Origin: Anaeroglomus sp964630775
GTDB lineage: Bacteria; Planctomycetota; Phycisphaerae; Sedimentisphaerales; Anaerohalosphaeraceae
Assembly: GCA_964630775.1 (NCBI GenBank)
Contig: CAZVYY010000022.1
Span: 7,767-71,766, forward strand
Direction of reading: 5' to 3'
Length of the DNA: 64,000 bases
Shown here: positions 9,001-17,513 of the stretch, in pieces
Layout: every line of letters begins with the position of its first letter
Numbering within the stretch: the stretch's first letter is position 1
Translations under genes and position numbers: made by a program
Notes under the pieces: model-generated
The model's database searches: none
What the model saw: only the letters and a program-made list of their open reading frames with translations
What the model was told of the DNA's origin: nothing

Positions 9001-9867
9001 ATGAGCAGGACCGAAAATAAAACTGGTTTTACCCTCATCGAGTTGCTCGTTGTGATCGCTATCATTGCTTTACTTCTGGGGATTTTGACGCCTGCCCTGA
9101 ATAAGGCAAAGATTGCCGCACAAACTCTGATCTGTTCTACCAACCTGAAAAACTACGGCCCTGCCCTGCAAATGTACGCATCAGACAATAAAGACAAGGC
9201 TCCGTTTATGGTCTCCTGGCTTTTCAGGCAGGACACCATTGCCAACGCCCCGGCTATGACCAAAGGGTGCATGTGGCACAATAACAGAGACAAGCCGGAT
9301 GGCTCCTTGTGGCCCTACCTGTCGAATGACGACGTGCATTTATGCCCTGTGTTTAAAGCGAACGCCATTCATGCCGGCAAAGAAGGATGTCCAAGTGCCT
9401 CTGTTCATTCGATGCTCACCCCCTTCGGTCCGACCTACAGCTATTCGATGAACTGGTTTCTTGGTTTCGACTGGGAATCGCTTGAGAAAGTCGGCAACAC
9501 GGAAATGTTTGCCCGTGAAATATCGATGAAGCTATCCCGCGTGAGAAGTCCGGGCCAGTGTTTTTCTTTCTCGGAAGAGAACCTCTGGCCGATTGAGCAC
9601 CGGGAGGGAGACCGGGAAAAAGTGTATTGCGTAAACGTCTTGAATGACAACGCCCTCTGGATGAACGCCAATAAATCCAAGCCAACGGGGGCAACCGATA
9701 ACTTTGCAACGTATCATGGTGTTAATGCCGCCAGACGCAACGAAGGCAAAGCCAATGTAATTTTTGTGGATGGCCATGTAGAGTTGATTTTGGGAGAGGC
9801 CGGCCGGGATGCATATCTGAAGTTTGCCAAACCTTATCCCGGGCATGAAAATATGAATGTCTGGTAA
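9001..9867 (+). CDS. Pseudopilin-like protein (prepilin N-terminal methylation domain)
   Basis: 288 residues from the ATG at 9001 (GAGGAG upstream), preferred over a longer frame from 8866 that has no signal. The N terminus is a type IV prepilin/pseudopilin signal: cleavage expected between G9 and F10, then FTLIELLVVIAIIALLLG with Glu at position 5 of the mature protein. The C-terminal part contains ANVIFVDGHVELI, the DGH ending found in planctomycete DUF1559-type proteins. It is probably processed by a prepilin peptidase and placed in a pseudopilus or kept at the inner membrane. It heads a transcript with the LamG and PEP-CTERM genes that follow. Confidence 0.9.
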   Translation: MSRTENKTGFTLIELLVVIAIIALLLGILTPALNKAKIAAQTLICSTNLKNYGPALQMYASDNKDKAPFMVSWLFRQDTIANAPAMTKGCMWHNNRDKPDGSLWPYLSNDDVHLCPVFKANAIHAGKEGCPSASVHSMLTPFGPTYSYSMNWFLGFDWESLEKVGNTEMFAREISMKLSRVRSPGQCFSFSEENLWPIEHREGDREKVYCVNVLNDNALWMNANKSKPTGATDNFATYHGVNAARRNEGKANVIFVDGHVELILGEAGRDAYLKFAKPYPGHENMNVW

Positions 9868-9951
9868 TTGCGGATACGATCTCTTTGATTTATGGTGGAT
9901 AAACAACAACAGGTCTGATTTTGTCGATGTAAATTATACGGAGGTTTTGTG

Positions 9952-12900
9952 ATGACAAAGAAACATCTGACGGTATATGCAATATTGCTGCTGACTGTGC
10001 CGATGGCAGCGGCTGATCTGGCCGGTTATTGGGCATTCGATGAAGGCAGCGGCATGACCGTTGCGGATTCTTCAGGCAACGGGAAAAACGGCGTTCTTCA
10101 TTCCGCCAATAAAGCCAATTATCCCCAGTGGACTACAGGTCATAATGGCACCGGAAGTGCTCTTCGTTTCAATTCCAATACCGTCAGCAGTGCCAACAGC
10201 AACCGTGTGGTTATTGATCCCAATACACTTGCAACGGACCCAAATCAGCCGGGCCTGACCAATCTGGGGAAAGCCTTTACCATCAGTATGTGGGTACGCA
10301 GAGACGCAGTGGATTATTTCAATAACCTGTATCCCAATCTGGTGTTTACCACGGCCTATAATGTCCAACTGGCTTTGGATCCGAGTGCCGTATCCACCAG
10401 TCCGGATGCTTATGACTACCTTGGCTGGACGGGTGTCAGCGGCAATCGCATCCCGCTGGGCACGGAAACGGTCGCCCAGAAAACACTGGGTACCTGGTAC
10501 CATCTGGCAGTCACTTGTGACGGGGAATCCATCAAAAAATATGTTAATGGGAGCGAAATTGAGTCAGTCAGTATCCCGGGCGTCGAGATGCCTTTGGCGA
10601 CCGCCAATTTTGTAATCGGTTCACGGCTGGACAATACATCCTATTTCACGGGCGCCCTGGATGATGTAGCCGTCTGGGCCAACAGTTATCTGCCTGCCGG
10701 TGAAGTCGTTAAACTGGCAAATGGAACCGCTACTCCCCTGACGGTTGTGGACTCGGGCGGAATTACACCTGTAAATTATTATCTCGAAACAGCCTTATAT
10801 ACTTCTGGTACCATTGCAGCGCTGAATCCGGACGGGATTCAGATGATGAATATTGTCAACAATCAGGTTGTGTATAATGAGCATTGGATATTCTCTCAGC
10901 CCGGCAGCAGGCTTGATATTCGGCCTTTTGCCTGGAAAGTAAAAGATGAAGCAGATTACAGTGATGCGTCCGTAAATATTTCGCGCTATGGGGTAGAATG
11001 GGTGGACCAGTCCTGGAATGGTCGGGAACCTGATATGGCCGTAATCGCAGCTTATATTACTCCCGGTTTGATTTATGGACAAGAGAATGCCTGGTATCAA
11101 ATTTACAACCCGGGAGGTTATTCCTGGGAAGATAAGCCCTATTTCAGGACCAATATTCGCGTGGCCGCCGTAAATTCAAATGGCGCCAGCGTTCGAGTTA
11201 CAGTTTATACGCGTTCCTCGGATGCAATCCCGGATCCCAATAACCATAGCACATTGCTGACATTTCTGGGTGAAGTGGAATGCCCACTGGATGCCGGGGA
11301 TCGTGTTTGGCAGCATTACGAATTTACGCTTCCCAAACCCATCAACTCTTCGATTACTCCGCTATGGTTTGAAATGGCCATTGTGGGAGGGACAGAGGAT
11401 ACGATTCTTTACATTGATAACTTCAGAACCGTATCCGACCGTTATGCCACTTTCAAAGGAACTGACCTGAATCATGATTCTATTATCGGGGAACCAGATC
11501 TTGATTCGCTGGCCTCAAACTGGCTGGATTCCGTCAATACGACACTGGTGGATCCACGAAGCGGAGGCATGCTCTCAAATGCTGATTTTTCAAACGATCT
11601 TGCCAAAGTCATCACGCCTGGCACTTATCAGGCAACGAATCCAACAGGCTGGACATTTACCGGGACCGGCAATTACGGCGTCTGGAATACATTTAAGCAT
11701 GGCAGGACCGGATGGCATTATACCCACACCATGAACAATCCGGCAGGAGGCAATGTGTCCGCTTATACGCGAGATATGGTTTCCGCAGCGTCTCTGGGAT
11801 TATATGCAGAAGATCCCAACGGCACTCTGGAACAAACTGCATCTGCCCCGGCGGTTGCCGGACAGACTTATTATGCAATGGGCTATGTGACAGCAGGCGG
11901 CGCATCGGGCAGCCTTGAGCTGGACGAATGGTATGGCTGGAAAGATACCGCGACTATGGAGATTCTTGTCGATGATGCAGTGAAGGCATCATTTTCGCGT
12001 AAACTATCCAGAAGCATCTGGCGACCACTTTATGGAACCTATACGGCGACTCCAGCCGACGCCGGCAAGTTGATCAAGATCAGGTTCTCGTATGCCAATA
12101 CATACACGGATTACTATAATCAGTCCGGCATTCTGTTTGTGGGTAATGCTTATCTGGGCACAACCGTTCCCAATGAGTGGCCCGAAAAACGTTCAAACCA
12201 GCTTGTCAACGGCGGTTTTGAAGATTTATCGGCCGTTCAGAGTTATGATGCGATTTATTCCACAAATTATTATAAATCGTTGACAACCTCAGATAATGCA
12301 GGTGCATGGTTTGTCAGCGGTATGCCGAATATTGTTCCGAACTGGATTTATGAAGTCCAAGCCGGTTATAACTTCGCCAATCAAGGGGGCATATTCAGTT
12401 CCGGTTATTACGCTTCGCCGGTACCCACCCCGGGCCTTCATGACATAGTCTTGTACGGCAGCGGCACCATGGTTTATGGCCAGATTTCGGGACCTCTGAT
12501 TCCGGGAACCACCTATTATCTCGATATGGCCTGCGGTGTGTTGGTTGAGCCGCAGACATGGGGTCTGGTGACGGCAGCATGGACGAATCCAGTCCTCCAT
12601 ATCGAATTATGGCGTATCCCGGCAGGTGTGACCAGCCCGTCTGTGATTCATGCCGGCGTAACCGGCGGCCAGGCTGGTTATGTCAAAATCGCCAGCGCGG
12701 ACGTTGCTTCCACCGGCGATATCAAAAATGCCGCGAATAAATGGCAGATCGTCGGGACGTCGTACACGGCCACGGCGGCTGATACCAATGTGTATGTGAG
12801 AATTTATGGTACCAACCCGATTACTTCTCCCAAAGGAACCCCTTCCTTTGTGTTCAGTGATGTTTATCTTTCGCCAGAAAAAAGAGTTGTTGCGGGCGAT

Positions 12901-13086
12901 TCGCTGCTGAACAATATTTCTTCCGGGGCCGGGGTGGAGGCATTAGGACCCTATAACTGCCATCAGGCGTTATTAATGGGATATACGGCGCCTGCTAACG
13001 GCGACATTAACGGCGATTGTATCGTAAATCTCGATGATTTTGCGCTGATAGCCGGCGAATGGCTTGAAGTGGGAATTGCATTTTAA
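9952..13086 (+). CDS. Large secreted LamG / dockerin-like surface protein
   Basis: 1,044 residues. The ATG at 9952 is used because GGAGG lies at a good distance; a GTG one codon earlier is possible. A signal peptide (to about residue 21) is followed by a LamG/concanavalin-like domain (about 22-255, opening with LAGYWAFDEGSG and containing WYHLAVTCDGE). About residue 501 there is an internal dockerin-like loop (DLNHDSIIGEPDLDSLA). Two related beta-sandwich regions follow (about 530-770 and 780-990), and a terminal calcium-loop motif closes the protein (DINGDCIVNLDDFALIAGEW). No catalytic motif is seen, so it is more likely a glycan-binding or structural surface protein than an enzyme. Confidence 0.88.
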   Translation: MTKKHLTVYAILLLTVPMAAADLAGYWAFDEGSGMTVADSSGNGKNGVLHSANKANYPQWTTGHNGTGSALRFNSNTVSSANSNRVVIDPNTLATDPNQPGLTNLGKAFTISMWVRRDAVDYFNNLYPNLVFTTAYNVQLALDPSAVSTSPDAYDYLGWTGVSGNRIPLGTETVAQKTLGTWYHLAVTCDGESIKKYVNGSEIESVSIPGVEMPLATANFVIGSRLDNTSYFTGALDDVAVWANSYLPAGEVVKLANGTATPLTVVDSGGITPVNYYLETALYTSGTIAALNPDGIQMMNIVNNQVVYNEHWIFSQPGSRLDIRPFAWKVKDEADYSDASVNISRYGVEWVDQSWNGREPDMAVIAAYITPGLIYGQENAWYQIYNPGGYSWEDKPYFRTNIRVAAVNSNGASVRVTVYTRSSDAIPDPNNHSTLLTFLGEVECPLDAGDRVWQHYEFTLPKPINSSITPLWFEMAIVGGTEDTILYIDNFRTVSDRYATFKGTDLNHDSIIGEPDLDSLASNWLDSVNTTLVDPRSGGMLSNADFSNDLAKVITPGTYQATNPTGWTFTGTGNYGVWNTFKHGRTGWHYTHTMNNPAGGNVSAYTRDMVSAASLGLYAEDPNGTLEQTASAPAVAGQTYYAMGYVTAGGASGSLELDEWYGWKDTATMEILVDDAVKASFSRKLSRSIWRPLYGTYTATPADAGKLIKIRFSYANTYTDYYNQSGILFVGNAYLGTTVPNEWPEKRSNQLVNGGFEDLSAVQSYDAIYSTNYYKSLTTSDNAGAWFVSGMPNIVPNWIYEVQAGYNFANQGGIFSSGYYASPVPTPGLHDIVLYGSGTMVYGQISGPLIPGTTYYLDMACGVLVEPQTWGLVTAAWTNPVLHIELWRIPAGVTSPSVIHAGVTGGQAGYVKIASADVASTGDIKNAANKWQIVGTSYTATAADTNVYVRIYGTNPITSPKGTPSFVFSDVYLSPEKRVVAGDSLLNNISSGAGVEALGPYNCHQALLMGYTAPANGDINGDCIVNLDDFALIAGEWLEVGIAF

Positions 13087-13211
13087 AAGCAGATGGATTA
13101 CAGTGTAAATATGGCCGGATGTTCTCTGAAAGGATGCAGCAGGTTTGGTAATAACCGGAAAATCCTGTGAGTTTTCCTGGAAAAATATTAACATTTTATG
13201 GAGGTAAGGCG

Positions 13212-14066
13212 ATGAAGAAGAATTGTGTGGTATTAGCCGGATGTGTTTTGGTTATGGCCGGGATAGCCTCAGCCGCTGGATATGTGCCGGCCGGCGTAAC
13301 AGGTCTGTGGCGTTTTCAAGACAGTGCCAACAAACTGTCAGCAACACTCGGTACCGACCTTGTAACCAGCAATCCGGATAACAGCGGTTGGTTCTCCGGC
13401 CCCTGGACCATGATCGGAATTCCATCCAATGCCGGTCTCTACGCAGACGGCGGGTGTGTTCAGGAACGGAGTTGGGATTATCTGACATGCTATCATGGTA
13501 TTGGTGGTGCCAATGGCGGCGGCAACTATATTAATGAATACACTGTTGCTATCGACTATTGCCAGACTTCGAACGGTGCAGGCGGCTGGAATAGTCTGTT
13601 TCAAACCGCATGGAACGGTAATGCCAATGATGGGGATTTGTGGATAGATGCTTCAGCGGGAATGTCTTCGGCTAAAATTGGTGTCGGTGCTGTGGGCTAT
13701 TCATCCATGACCTTTGATTCGTCCAAATGGCACCGAATCGTATTGTCCGTGGACAATGGCAGCTTTTTCCGCGCTTATGTTGACGGCGTCCTGTTCCTGG
13801 ATGGTGCTGGCCAGTCTATCGATGGCAGATTTTCTTTGGAATTGGATCGCTTTAATCTTTTCGCAGATGATAGCTGGGAAGATGGATGGGGACTGGTTGG
13901 TACAGTTGCAACATGGGGACGTGCTTTGTCAACAGCCGAAATCGCTCAGATGGGCGGCTGGATTGGCGGTGCCTCAATGCCGACCGAACTGATTTTTGTA
14001 CCGGAGCCCGCTACCATGGCTCTGCTTGGGCTGGGTGCCCTGGTCGGACTTCGCCGGAAAAAATAA
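13212..14066 (+). CDS. Secreted LamG-like protein with PEP-CTERM anchor
   Basis: 284 residues from the ATG at 13212 (GGAGGT upstream). It has a signal peptide and a concanavalin/LamG-like body (opening GVTGLWRFQDSANKL, with DSSKWHRIVLSVDNG later). The C terminus is a PEP-CTERM sorting tail: VPEPATMALLGLGALVGL then RRKK. PEP-CTERM proteins are processed by an exosortase, which is not in this window. With the LamG protein before it and the pseudopilin, it forms a surface-protein operon ended by a clear terminator. Confidence 0.9.
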   Translation: MKKNCVVLAGCVLVMAGIASAAGYVPAGVTGLWRFQDSANKLSATLGTDLVTSNPDNSGWFSGPWTMIGIPSNAGLYADGGCVQERSWDYLTCYHGIGGANGGGNYINEYTVAIDYCQTSNGAGGWNSLFQTAWNGNANDGDLWIDASAGMSSAKIGVGAVGYSSMTFDSSKWHRIVLSVDNGSFFRAYVDGVLFLDGAGQSIDGRFSLELDRFNLFADDSWEDGWGLVGTVATWGRALSTAEIAQMGGWIGGASMPTELIFVPEPATMALLGLGALVGLRRKK

Positions 14067-14092
14067 AACAACACTACCATATTTGACACCTG

Positions 14093-14127
14093 GCGATGGT
14101 TCTGTCAGCAGGACCATCGCTTTTTTT
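14093..14127 (+). terminator. Rho-independent terminator of the surface-protein operon
   Basis: GCGATGGT (14093-14100) pairs with ACCATCGC (14113-14120), followed by seven T residues. It separates the pseudopilin-LamG-PEP operon from the GH172 operon. Confidence 0.88.
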
Positions 14128-14182
14128 ATGCCCACAACACGACACCGGCTGAGAAATCATTTGAAATTAATGCGTTTTCATA

Positions 14183-14210
14183 TTGCACAATGGTTTGTGT
14201 GTGATATTAT
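14183..14210 (+). promoter_or_regulatory. Promoter of the GH172 glycan operon
   Basis: TTGCAC (14183-14188), a 16-base spacer and TATTAT (14205-14210). The start would be near 14217, giving a leader of about 120 bases before the ATG at 14340. It is overlapped by the third GCACAAA-type palindrome. Confidence 0.5.
14185..14200. promoter_or_regulatory. Operator candidate, GCACAAA palindrome, site 3
   Basis: GCACAATGGTTTGTGT resembles the sites at 6696 and 8870, with one or two changes per half. It lies across the -35 box and spacer of the promoter at 14183-14210, a classic repressor position. Confidence 0.45.
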
Positions 14211-14339
14211 GCCACATTGTTTGAGCAGGGATTACAATCTTGAAATCTCAAACAAGAACGCGTATGATAGTCCGTAATCTGCATCGAGCCATAAAAAACG
14301 CTGCCGCGGTACCAACAACACTTTTGCAAGGAGAGTAAA

Positions 14340-15449
14340 ATGGCTGGCCAGTCCGTCAAATGGATTTTGTTAAGTATTGCGTGTTTTGCCCTGGGATGTT
14401 CAACTTCTTTATATGGCGATCCCGCCGACACGCCTTATCTGGTAAATATCCCCATCGAGTCTCGCTCCATTACCTTTGAGAATCCAACGGGCGAAAAAGG
14501 CAAAGGCGGTACCGCAGCCAGCAAAATTGGTGTGGGCCGCAAAGGTGCCGCCCTTAAAAATCTCAATCCCGGCCAGATCGTTACCCTGTGTGACATCCAA
14601 GGTCCAGGCATCATCCGCCGGATGTGGGTGACACTGCCGGCCAAAAAAGAAAATCTGCTGGGCTTTGTTGTCCGGGGATACTGGGATAATCAAACCACCC
14701 CATCCATCGAGGCTCCCATCGGCAATTTCTTCGGCGCCGCCCACGGCATTGCCAAAGCCTATCAGTCTGCCGTGCACTCCATGACCGATACCGCGGGCAT
14801 GTCGATCTTTCTGCCAATGCCGTTTACACGTCATGCAAAATTTACGGTCACTAATGAAGGCACTGAAATAGATGTGCCTTTCTATTATCAGATAGATTTG
14901 ACCCTGAATGACCAATTGCCCTCTGATGTAGGCCGGCTGCACGTCTTATACCACCGGGAAAATCCCACCACCCTCGGCGTGGATTTCACCATCCTGCCCA
15001 AGCGGACCGGTATGGGCCGATTTGCCGGCTGTGTCATCGGCATCAACAATGCCGACCATAAATGGTGGGGTGAAGGCGAATTCAAGGCATATCTCGACGG
15101 CGACGAAGAGTTTCCTACTATTTGCGGCACCGGCACAGAAGATTATATCGGCCAGGCCTGGGGATTTCACGAGAATGCCTATCTTTATGGCGGTGTCAGT
15201 CTTCGCAAAGACTGGCTCTGGACGCTCTACCGCTGGCATCTGAAAGACCCTATTTACTGGAAAAAGGATATCCGTATTACTCTTCAGCAGATTGGCGCCG
15301 GAGATGAGGGCGGCGGCGGATATTACAATAAACAGGAAGATGTCAATGTTGCGGCGTTCTGGTATGAACCGATCCCCAGTGCCCCCCTGCCTCCCTTAGC
15401 CCCTTATGCCCAGCGCATTGCTGACGGATATATCCCGGCAACCAAATGA
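14340..15449 (+). CDS. GH172 (DUF2961) family lipoprotein glycosidase
   Basis: 369 residues; ATG with GGAG upstream. A lipoprotein signal ends in ALGC (C20). The DUF2961 fold is evident: GPGIIRRMWVTLP, APIGNFFGAAHG, then WWGEGE (E245) and GTGTEDYIG (E267). From memory, the characterised GH172 enzymes (difructose-dianhydride I hydrolase, D-arabinofuranosidases) use a Glu pair in exactly these two blocks; I could not check this. It should cleave a furanosidic linkage outside the cell. It is first in a three-gene operon with a larger GH172 protein 21 bases downstream. The short chain suggests the basic single-domain form. Confidence 0.88.
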   Translation: MAGQSVKWILLSIACFALGCSTSLYGDPADTPYLVNIPIESRSITFENPTGEKGKGGTAASKIGVGRKGAALKNLNPGQIVTLCDIQGPGIIRRMWVTLPAKKENLLGFVVRGYWDNQTTPSIEAPIGNFFGAAHGIAKAYQSAVHSMTDTAGMSIFLPMPFTRHAKFTVTNEGTEIDVPFYYQIDLTLNDQLPSDVGRLHVLYHRENPTTLGVDFTILPKRTGMGRFAGCVIGINNADHKWWGEGEFKAYLDGDEEFPTICGTGTEDYIGQAWGFHENAYLYGGVSLRKDWLWTLYRWHLKDPIYWKKDIRITLQQIGAGDEGGGGYYNKQEDVNVAAFWYEPIPSAPLPPLAPYAQRIADGYIPATK

Positions 15450-15470
15450 ATCCAGACCAAGGAGAAAAAC

Positions 15471-17501
15471 ATGAACAGACATACAGCGGTAACGGCCATT
15501 CTTACACTTTGGGCCATCGTTTCAGTGGCCCAGGCGGCACAGGAATTGACTTATATCGATATCATCAATCGCCTGACCGATCTTGAACGGATATCCACGC
15601 TGCCGGATGAAGGCGAAGTGTGCAAAATGTGGTCCAGCTATGACCGCAAAAGTCATTATGACGAAAAAACAGGCAAATACGTCAATTGGGATTCCAACGG
15701 AGATGGCTTCGGAGGAGACGGGTTCATCCGTCAGGAAAACGGCAAGCTCGTTCTGGCCGAAATGGAAGGCCCCGGCTGCATCTGGCGTATCTGGTCTGCA
15801 ACGCCTCAACAGGGCCACGTCCGAATCTATCTGGATGGTTCCGATACACCAACCGTGGATCTGCCGTTTGCGGACTATTTCAACCGAACTCAGCCGCCGT
15901 TCGACCGCCCGGCTCTGGTATATATCGCAGCCAGTGGCAAAAACAACTTCGTCCCTATTCCCTTCCGGAAATCCTGTAAAATCATCGCCGATAAAAATTA
16001 TGGCGAATTCCATCAGTTTACCTATACCCTGTATCCCAAAGATACTGTGGTGCCGACATTCAAGATGAATCTGTCCGCCGATGAATCCGCCGCACTGGAT
16101 AAAGCGGATCAAATGCTGGGCAATCTCGGCCCCGATTTTGCCGCATCCCGATATCCTGATGCGGTCCATGAAAAGAAGAGCCTGACCATTGAACCCGGCA
16201 AAACAGAACGCATCATTACCATTAACGGTGCCCGTGCGATCACCTCTCTGAAACTGCGTCTGGACGGCATTCCCGATGATGTGGAACGCCAGCGGGAGTT
16301 AACCCGTCAACTGACTTTGAACATCACCTGGGATGATCAGGGTTCTCCCGCCGTCTGGTGTCCCATCGGAGACTTCTTCGGGACTGCTCCGGGCATTAAT
16401 TATTACCAATCCCTGCCGCTGGGAATGACCAAAGACTGCTTCTACAGCAACTGGTTTATGCCGTTTGCCAAACAAGCCGTTATCGCCATTGCCAACGAAG
16501 GCTACGAAGCTCGAAAACTCGAACTGGAGGTAGCCCACACCGCTCTCGAAAAACCGGCCGACCAATACGCCCGTTTTCACGCCAAATGGCACCGCAACGT
16601 CTTCCTGCCCAAAGAACCTGAACGCTGGATTGACTGGACCCTGCTGACCACACGGGGAAAGGGCCGCTTTGTCGGCGTTGAACTCCATATCTGGAATCCT
16701 CGCGGCGGCTGGTGGGGTGAAGGCGATGAAAAGTTTTTCGTCGATGGTGAGAAATTTCCCTCCAGCTTTGGGACCGGCTCGGAAGATTATTTCGGCTATG
16801 CCTGGAGTGATCCCGCCCTGTTCACCGCGGCCTACCACAATCAAACCATCAGCGAAAACAACAAAGGCCATATTTCCAATAATCGCTGGCACATTGTGGA
16901 CAATGTCCCGTTTCAGACCTCATTCGAAGGATATATCGAAAAATACTGGGCCGACACGCGCCCTACTCAGTACTCCTGTGTCGCCTACTGGTATCTCGAC
17001 AGCAGCGGCAAAGACCCCTATACGCCCGTCGATATATCCCAGCGTCTGGGTTATTACACCCAACTGACCTACCCGCTCGATATCGCCGGAATCCTTGTCC
17101 TTGAAAAACCCAACGGCCAGGTTGAGGCCCAGGGCATGGGCGGCTACAGGGCGGCCAGGTGGGTCAATGATGACCAGCTCTGGTGGACACCAACTAAAAT
17201 CGGCGACAAACTCCTTCTGGCCATGGAAGCCCCCGAAGAGGGCAACTGGCGCATCCAGACCCGGCTGACCAAAGCCATTGATTACGGGATTGTTCAATTC
17301 TCGCTGGACGGCAAAAAAATCAGTGACCCCATCGACCTGTTCAACAAAGATGCGGTCACCGCAACCGACGAAATCGACCTCGGTGTACACGCTCTGAAAA
17401 AGGGCCGGAATGTCCTGACCGTGGAAATCGTCGGAAGCAATCCCGCAGCGTATCAGCGTTATATGTTCGGAATGGATTATCTGAATCTCAAGAAACAATA
17501 A
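15471..17501 (+). CDS. Secreted GH172 (DUF2961) glycosidase, long form
   Basis: 676 residues with a signal peptide (to about AQA, residue 22). It is about 300 residues longer than the gene before it. The DUF2961 domain spans roughly 40-510: GPGCIWRIWSATP, PIGDFFGTAPG, WWGEGDEKFF (E417) and FGTGSEDYFGYAW (E438). The 21-residue spacing of the two Glu matches what I recall for the family's catalytic pair. Residues about 540-675 form an extra beta-rich domain, possibly carbohydrate-binding. The two GH172 genes probably act together on one furanose-containing glycan. The next gene begins 12 bases after its stop. Confidence 0.88.
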   Translation: MNRHTAVTAILTLWAIVSVAQAAQELTYIDIINRLTDLERISTLPDEGEVCKMWSSYDRKSHYDEKTGKYVNWDSNGDGFGGDGFIRQENGKLVLAEMEGPGCIWRIWSATPQQGHVRIYLDGSDTPTVDLPFADYFNRTQPPFDRPALVYIAASGKNNFVPIPFRKSCKIIADKNYGEFHQFTYTLYPKDTVVPTFKMNLSADESAALDKADQMLGNLGPDFAASRYPDAVHEKKSLTIEPGKTERIITINGARAITSLKLRLDGIPDDVERQRELTRQLTLNITWDDQGSPAVWCPIGDFFGTAPGINYYQSLPLGMTKDCFYSNWFMPFAKQAVIAIANEGYEARKLELEVAHTALEKPADQYARFHAKWHRNVFLPKEPERWIDWTLLTTRGKGRFVGVELHIWNPRGGWWGEGDEKFFVDGEKFPSSFGTGSEDYFGYAWSDPALFTAAYHNQTISENNKGHISNNRWHIVDNVPFQTSFEGYIEKYWADTRPTQYSCVAYWYLDSSGKDPYTPVDISQRLGYYTQLTYPLDIAGILVLEKPNGQVEAQGMGGYRAARWVNDDQLWWTPTKIGDKLLLAMEAPEEGNWRIQTRLTKAIDYGIVQFSLDGKKISDPIDLFNKDAVTATDEIDLGVHALKKGRNVLTVEIVGSNPAAYQRYMFGMDYLNLKKQ

Positions 17502-17513
17502 AGGGTATCAACC

